From Streptomyces fagopyri (lineage in GTDB: Bacteria; Actinomycetota; Actinomycetes; Streptomycetales; Streptomycetaceae): a DNA stretch of 64,000 nt. The DNA lies in the NCBI RefSeq assembly GCF_009498275.1, contig NZ_CP045643.1, positions 7,502,001 through 7,566,000 of the forward strand. Reading direction: 5' to 3'. The translations under genes were made by a program, and so were the position numbers. Below the pieces are notes generated by a model. It saw only the letters and a list, made by a program, of their open reading frames with translations, had not been told where the DNA came from and searched no databases. Shown here piece after piece: positions 58,901-64,000 of this stretch. How positions within the stretch are numbered: position 1 is the first letter of the stretch; each line of letters opens with the position of its first letter.

Positions 58901-59920
58901 GTGTCGGGTATGTCGGCGGGCCGGTCAGCCATGCGGATGGGACCCGCTGAGCTGGTCCAGGCGGCGGCCATGGCCCGCCGCTTCTACCTCGAGGGCAAAT
59001 CCAAGATCCAGATCGCCGAGGAGTTCGGCGTCAGCCGCTTCAAGGTGGCCAGGGTCCTGGAGACCGCTCTCGAACGGGATCTCGTGCGGATCGAGATCCG
59101 GGTGCCGGCGGAGCTGGACGCGGAGCGCTCCGACGCGCTGCGCGCCCGCTACGGCCTCAGGCACGCCGTCGTGGTCGAGTCCCCGGCCGACGCCGAGGAG
59201 TCGCCCGACCCCGAGAACCTCGGAGAGGTGGCCGCCGACCTGCTCGGTGAGCTCGTCAACGAGGGCGATGTCCTCGGTCTCGCCTGGGGCCGCTCCACCA
59301 TCCACATGGCCGCGGCCCTCGACCGGCTCCCGCCGTGCACGGTGGTGCAGCTGACGGGGGTGTACGACGCCGGGACCGCCGAACGCGGCTCGGTGGAGGC
59401 GGTGCGCCGCGCCGCCCAGGTGTCGGGCGGGGACGCGCACCCCATCTACGCGCCGATGCTGCTGCCCGACGCGGCGACCGCGGCCGCGCTGCGCAACCAG
59501 ACGGGGATCGCGCGGGCCTTCGAGTACTTCGACAAGGTCACCGTCGCCTGTGTCTCGATCGGCTCCTGGGAGCCCGGCATCTCGACGGTGCACGACATGC
59601 TCAGCGACGAGGAGCGCGCCCACTACGCGTCCCTCGGCGTCGCCGCCGAGATGTCCGCGCACCTGTTCGACTCCGAGGGCCGGCGGGTCGGCCGGGACCT
59701 GGGCGAGCGGTGCATCACCGTCGAGACCGACCGGCTGCGCCGTATCCCCGAGGTCGTCGCGATCGCGGGCGGACAGCGCAAGGCGGCCGCGATCGACGCC
59801 GTGCTGCGCTCCGGGCTCGTCACCAGCCTGGTGACGGACACCTCGGCCGCGGACTACCTGATGACGGCGGGCCCGGCACCGCGCCCGGCGCTGACCCGCC
59901 AGGACCCGGACGGGCCGTGA
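58901..59920 (+). CDS. SorC/DeoR-family sugar-binding transcriptional regulator
   Basis: The 339-residue product (from GTG 58901, with GAGGAGA six bases upstream; a GTG 24 bp earlier is possible) has an N-terminal HTH (RFYLEGKSKIQIAEEFGVSRFKVARVLE, split motif around residues 25-52). A SorC-type effector domain follows that binds phosphorylated sugars in homologues (GEVLNEGD-like LLGELVNEGDVLGLAWG, GSWEPGIST, YLMTAGPAP). It lies just after rpe. The controlled genes are not evident. Confidence 0.88.
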   Translation: MSGMSAGRSAMRMGPAELVQAAAMARRFYLEGKSKIQIAEEFGVSRFKVARVLETALERDLVRIEIRVPAELDAERSDALRARYGLRHAVVVESPADAEESPDPENLGEVAADLLGELVNEGDVLGLAWGRSTIHMAAALDRLPPCTVVQLTGVYDAGTAERGSVEAVRRAAQVSGGDAHPIYAPMLLPDAATAAALRNQTGIARAFEYFDKVTVACVSIGSWEPGISTVHDMLSDEERAHYASLGVAAEMSAHLFDSEGRRVGRDLGERCITVETDRLRRIPEVVAIAGGQRKAAAIDAVLRSGLVTSLVTDTSAADYLMTAGPAPRPALTRQDPDGP

Positions 59921-60065
59921 CCCCACGCGGGCTCACGGCGCCCTCGGGCCGCGCCGCGCGCCCTCGGGTGCTCTGCCGCGCCCCAGGGACGGCAGAGGGC
60001 TCGTGAGGGGCTCACCGGGCCCCTTACGAGCGCCGCGCCCGGCCGGCCGTGGCAGCATCGACGCC

Positions 60066-60488
60066 ATGCTGTCGCGGTCCGTGCCCCGGCTCGTCGCGGG
60101 TCTCCTCCTCTGCCTGGCGGCCCTGCTCACGGGGTGCTCCTCCGCAGCCCCGTCCGCCTCCCCGGCGGACACCGCCCCCGGCGTCTCCGCGGCGCCCGGC
60201 TGGGCCCGGGGCATGGGCACCGTGCGGGAGGCCCGGCTCCCCGCCGAGGCACGCGCGACCCTCGCCCTCATCGACGGCGGCGGCCCCTTCCCGTACGCCA
60301 GGGACGGCGTCGTCTTCGGCAACTTCGAGCGGATGCTGCCGCTCCACCAGCGTGGCTACTACCACGAGTACACCGTCCGGACGCCCGGCGAACGGGACCG
60401 GGGAGCCCGGCGCATTGTCACCGGGCAGGCCGGTGAGATCTACTACACCGATGATCATTACGAGTCCTTCCGGGCGGTGTTGAGATGA
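60066..60488 (+). CDS. RNase Sa/barnase-like ribonuclease, predicted lipoprotein
   Basis: The 140-residue product from ATG 60066 starts with a signal sequence (RLVAGLLLCLAALLTGC) ending in a lipobox LTGC, so it is predicted to be lipid-anchored outside the cell. The C-terminal domain is a guanyl-specific microbial RNase of the RNase Sa type: GYYHEYTV with the catalytic Glu, RGARRIVTG with the catalytic Arg and YYTDDHYESF with the catalytic His. The length fits signal plus about 95-residue RNase. Its stop overlaps the barstar start (ATGA). Confidence 0.88.
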   Translation: MLSRSVPRLVAGLLLCLAALLTGCSSAAPSASPADTAPGVSAAPGWARGMGTVREARLPAEARATLALIDGGGPFPYARDGVVFGNFERMLPLHQRGYYHEYTVRTPGERDRGARRIVTGQAGEIYYTDDHYESFRAVLR

Positions 60489-60862
60489 CCGGCGCAACCC
60501 TCGCGGACGTCCTGACCGCCGCAGGCTGGGCCCATGTCCGGCTCGACCTCACCGGGGTCACCGGCAAACCCGCGTTCATGGACCGCTGCGCCCGCGCCCT
60601 CGACCTGCCCGACTGGTTCGGGCGGAACTGGGACGCCCTCGCCGACTGCCTCGGAGACCTGTCCTGGGCCCCGCCCGCCCGTGGACGGCTGCTCGTGGTC
60701 ACCGGCTGGCGGGACTTCGCTCAGGCGGAGCCGCGGGACTGGGGCATCGCGCAGGAGGTGTTCGCCGAGGCCACCGACCGAGGGCGGGGCACCGAGGGAT
60801 CGCTCCAGGTCGTCCTCGCTCTTGGAGGATCCGACGACGGTTCCACCGTCCGGCCTGGATGA
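60485..60862 (+). CDS. barstar-family ribonuclease inhibitor
   Basis: The 125-residue cytoplasmic protein has the barstar pattern: a start strand and helix, then KPAFMDRCARALDLPDWFGRNWDALADCL, where the DWFGRNWDALADCL core is the hallmark of the helix that plugs the RNase active site. It ends with a strand (LLVVTGWRDF). It overlaps the RNase gene by four bases, so inhibitor and enzyme are made together, as is usual to protect the producer's own RNA. Confidence 0.9.
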   Translation: MTGATLADVLTAAGWAHVRLDLTGVTGKPAFMDRCARALDLPDWFGRNWDALADCLGDLSWAPPARGRLLVVTGWRDFAQAEPRDWGIAQEVFAEATDRGRGTEGSLQVVLALGGSDDGSTVRPG

Positions 60863-60926
60863 TGTGTCTGGGCATCCCACCAGGACCGTCATGGGACAAT
60901 GAGGTACGTGCTCTCCCCCTGGCTGA

Positions 60927-62411
<1,485 letters not shown>

Positions 62412-62441
62412 CCGGCCCCCTGCCGCGCCCTTGCGCCCCTT

Positions 62442-62480
62442 CCGGACGGCCCCCGCGGTGAGCCCGCGCGGGCCGTCCGG
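62442..62480 (+). terminator. terminator after guaB1
   Basis: CCGGACGGCCC (62442-62452) pairs perfectly with GGGCCGTCCGG (62470-62480); further CG-rich pairing is possible inside the loop. Confidence 0.7.
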
Positions 62481-62481
62481 C

Positions 62482-62780
62482 GTTCACGCACCGGCCGCCG
62501 GTCCCCCCGCGGTCGGGGCCGCCCGCACCAGCCCGTCCGGCGGCCCGGGGACGGCGTGCGCGACCCTCGAAGGGGCCCGCGCAACGAACACGCGCAGGAC
62601 CGTGATGAACGCAATGATCTTGCGGAGACGCGCAAGGTTGCCGCATTACGCCCGTGAAGGCCCGGCTCATAGGGTCGGGCGCTGTACATGGCGTGGCGGG
62701 GACTCCGCTCGGTGGGTCCCTCCTGTAGGGGGCGCCGCCGGTCCCCGCCTCTCGACCGGCAGCGATGAAGGAGCCAGCGC
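62482..62780 (+). promoter_or_regulatory. structured upstream region of the amino-acid permease gene
   Basis: No gene is seen between guaB1 and the permease. Elements: a perfect inverted repeat CTTGCG-N6-CGCAAG at 62619-62636; a promoter candidate with TTACGC (62646-62651), 18 bp and TAGGGT (62670-62675); and a leader hairpin pairing GGCGGGGAC (62696-62704) with GTCCCCGCC (62742-62750), just before AAGGAG (62768-62773). The palindrome lies ten bases before the -35, a plausible site for a regulator. No known riboswitch class is recognised. Confidence 0.5.
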
Positions 62781-64000
62781 GTGCTCGATCCCGGCGCACC
62801 CCCGCAGTCCCGTACCCAGAGCGCCCCACCGTCCCCGGGTGTCGGCGCGCGTCTGATGCGCCGCAAGCCCGTGGAACGCCTGATCGCCGAGGGCGGCCAG
62901 GGAGAGGGCGGCACCCTGCGGCGCTCGCTCGGTCTGTGGCAGCTGACGATGATCAGCATCGGTGCCACGCTCGGCACCGGAATCTTCGTGGTCCTCGGCG
63001 AGGCCGTCCCCAAGGCCGGTCCGGCGGTCACCCTCTCCTTCGTGATCGCGGGTCTCACGGCGCTCTTCTCCGCCCTCTCGTACGCGGAACTGGCGGGCAC
63101 CATCCCGGTCGCCGGCTCCTCGTACTCGTACGCGTACGCGACGATGGGGGAACTCATCGCCTGGATCTGCGGTTGGTGCCTGGTCCTGGAGTACGGCGTG
63201 TCGGTGGCCGCCGTCGCGGTCGGCTGGGGCGAGTACCTGAACGAGCTGCTCGACGGCACCATCGGCGTGACCGTCCCGGACGCGCTCTCCGCGCCGCCCG
63301 GTGCCGGCGGCGTCTTCAACCTGCCCGCGCTGATCGTCGTCCTGCTCGCGATGGTCTTCCTGCTCGGCGGCGCCAAGGAGTCCGCGCGCGCCAACACGAT
63401 CATGGTGGCCGTGAAGATCGTCGCGCTGCTGCTGTTCTGCGCCATCGGCATCCAGGGCTTCAAGTCCGGCAACTACGAGCACTTCATGCCGCTCGGCATG
63501 GCGGGCGTCAGCGCGGCCGGGGCCACGCTCTTCTTCTCGTACATCGGCTTCGACGCGGCCTCCACGGCCGGTGAGGAGGCGAAGGACGCGCAGCGCGACC
63601 TGCCCCGCGCGATCATGCTCTCGCTGGTCATCGTGACGGCGCTGTACGTCGTCGTCGCGGCCGTCGCGGTGGGCGCGAAGCCCTGGCGGCGGTTCAACGA
63701 CTCGGAGGCCGCCCTCGCCGAGATCATGAGGAACGTCACCGGGCAGACCTTCTGGGGGACCCTGCTCGCGGCCGGTGCCGTCGTCGCGATCGCCAGCGTC
63801 GTCCTGACCGTGCTCTACGGCCAGACCCGCATCCTCTTCGCCATGTCCCGGGACGGACTCGTGCCCAGGGTGTTCTCGCGGGTCCACCCGAAGACCGGCG
63901 CGCCCCGCGCCAACACCGTGATCGTCTCGCTGTTCTGCGGTGTCCTGGCCGCGGCGATCCCGCTCGGCCAACTGGCCGACGCCACCAGCATCGGCACGCT
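62781..64000 (+). CDS. APC-superfamily amino-acid permease, 5' part
   Basis: The reading frame runs from GTG 62781 (AAGGAG seven bases upstream) to the window edge without a stop, giving at least 406 residues. After a 45-residue cytoplasmic lead (ending RRSLGLWQLTMISIG) come at least nine membrane segments. The first contains the APC substrate motif GATLGTGIFVVLG. Others include SYAELAGTIPVAGSSYSY and FFSYIGFDAASTAGEEAKD, the pattern of CAT-type (cationic amino acid transporter) permeases. The substrate is inferred only at the level of amino acids. The C-terminus is outside the window. Confidence 0.9.
   Translation, partial: MLDPGAPPQSRTQSAPPSPGVGARLMRRKPVERLIAEGGQGEGGTLRRSLGLWQLTMISIGATLGTGIFVVLGEAVPKAGPAVTLSFVIAGLTALFSALSYAELAGTIPVAGSSYSYAYATMGELIAWICGWCLVLEYGVSVAAVAVGWGEYLNELLDGTIGVTVPDALSAPPGAGGVFNLPALIVVLLAMVFLLGGAKESARANTIMVAVKIVALLLFCAIGIQGFKSGNYEHFMPLGMAGVSAAGATLFFSYIGFDAASTAGEEAKDAQRDLPRAIMLSLVIVTALYVVVAAVAVGAKPWRRFNDSEAALAEIMRNVTGQTFWGTLLAAGAVVAIASVVLTVLYGQTRILFAMSRDGLVPRVFSRVHPKTGAPRANTVIVSLFCGVLAAAIPLGQLADATSIGT

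Overview
This 64 kb window is a stretch of core chromosome from a high-GC actinomycete, almost certainly a Streptomyces. The evidence is the very high GC content, frequent GTG and TTG starts, a BldD that is nearly residue-for-residue the S. coelicolor protein, the actinomycete-only integration host factor sIHF (mihF), an actinobacterial PriA without helicase motifs, and a gene order that matches, from memory, the S. coelicolor SCO146x-SCO152x region in reverse. I see no prophage, insertion sequence, CRISPR array, tRNA or rRNA.

Layout. 1-8.5 kb: end of ruvA, ruvB, the accessory translocase genes yajC-secD-secF, then apt and the stringent-response gene relA. 8.6-10.8 kb (minus strand): a DUF349 protein and a membrane-anchored cyclophilin. 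11-13 kb: an MBL-fold hydrolase and hisS. 13.1-16.6 kb (minus strand): a tightly overlapping four-gene operon of ABC-2 ATPase, permease, sensor kinase and LuxR-type regulator; the kinase carries a one-base frameshift. 16.8-19.8 kb: VKOR, rarA and rpsD. 19.8-22 kb (minus strand): an AfsR-like NTPase/TPR protein. 22.1-31.9 kb: two small envelope-type proteins, alaS, ruvX, mltG and the shikimate genes aroE, aroC-aroK-aroB. 32-35.6 kb: a proline-rich P-loop protein, a degenerate M24 peptidase homologue, efp and nusB. 35.8-36.3 kb (minus strand): bldD with its own operator.

36.5-46.6 kb is the pyrimidine biosynthesis cluster pyrR-pyrB-pyrC-(PH-like membrane protein)-carA-carB-pyrD-pyrF. It is headed by a PyrR-binding hairpin that overlaps the pyrR ribosome-binding site, and a GAAA-capped hairpin lies between carB and pyrD. 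47-53.6 kb: mihF, gmk, rpoZ, coaBC, metK and a helicase-less priA. 53.7-54.3 kb (minus strand): a small HTH protein. 54.8-62.4 kb: fmt, rsmB, rpe, a SorC-type regulator, a predicted lipoprotein RNase overlapping its barstar inhibitor, and guaB1. The window ends inside an amino-acid permease gene with an elaborate upstream region.

Most genes are housekeeping: translation, nucleotide and aromatic biosynthesis, secretion, DNA repair. The unusual points are the RNase/barstar pair, the M24 homologue that has lost most metal ligands, the frameshifted sensor kinase, a shared intergenic element near 32.0 and 46.8 kb, and several repeat-bearing intergenic stretches. Strong inverted repeats separate convergent genes. 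All functional calls come from reading motifs by eye; no database search was run.
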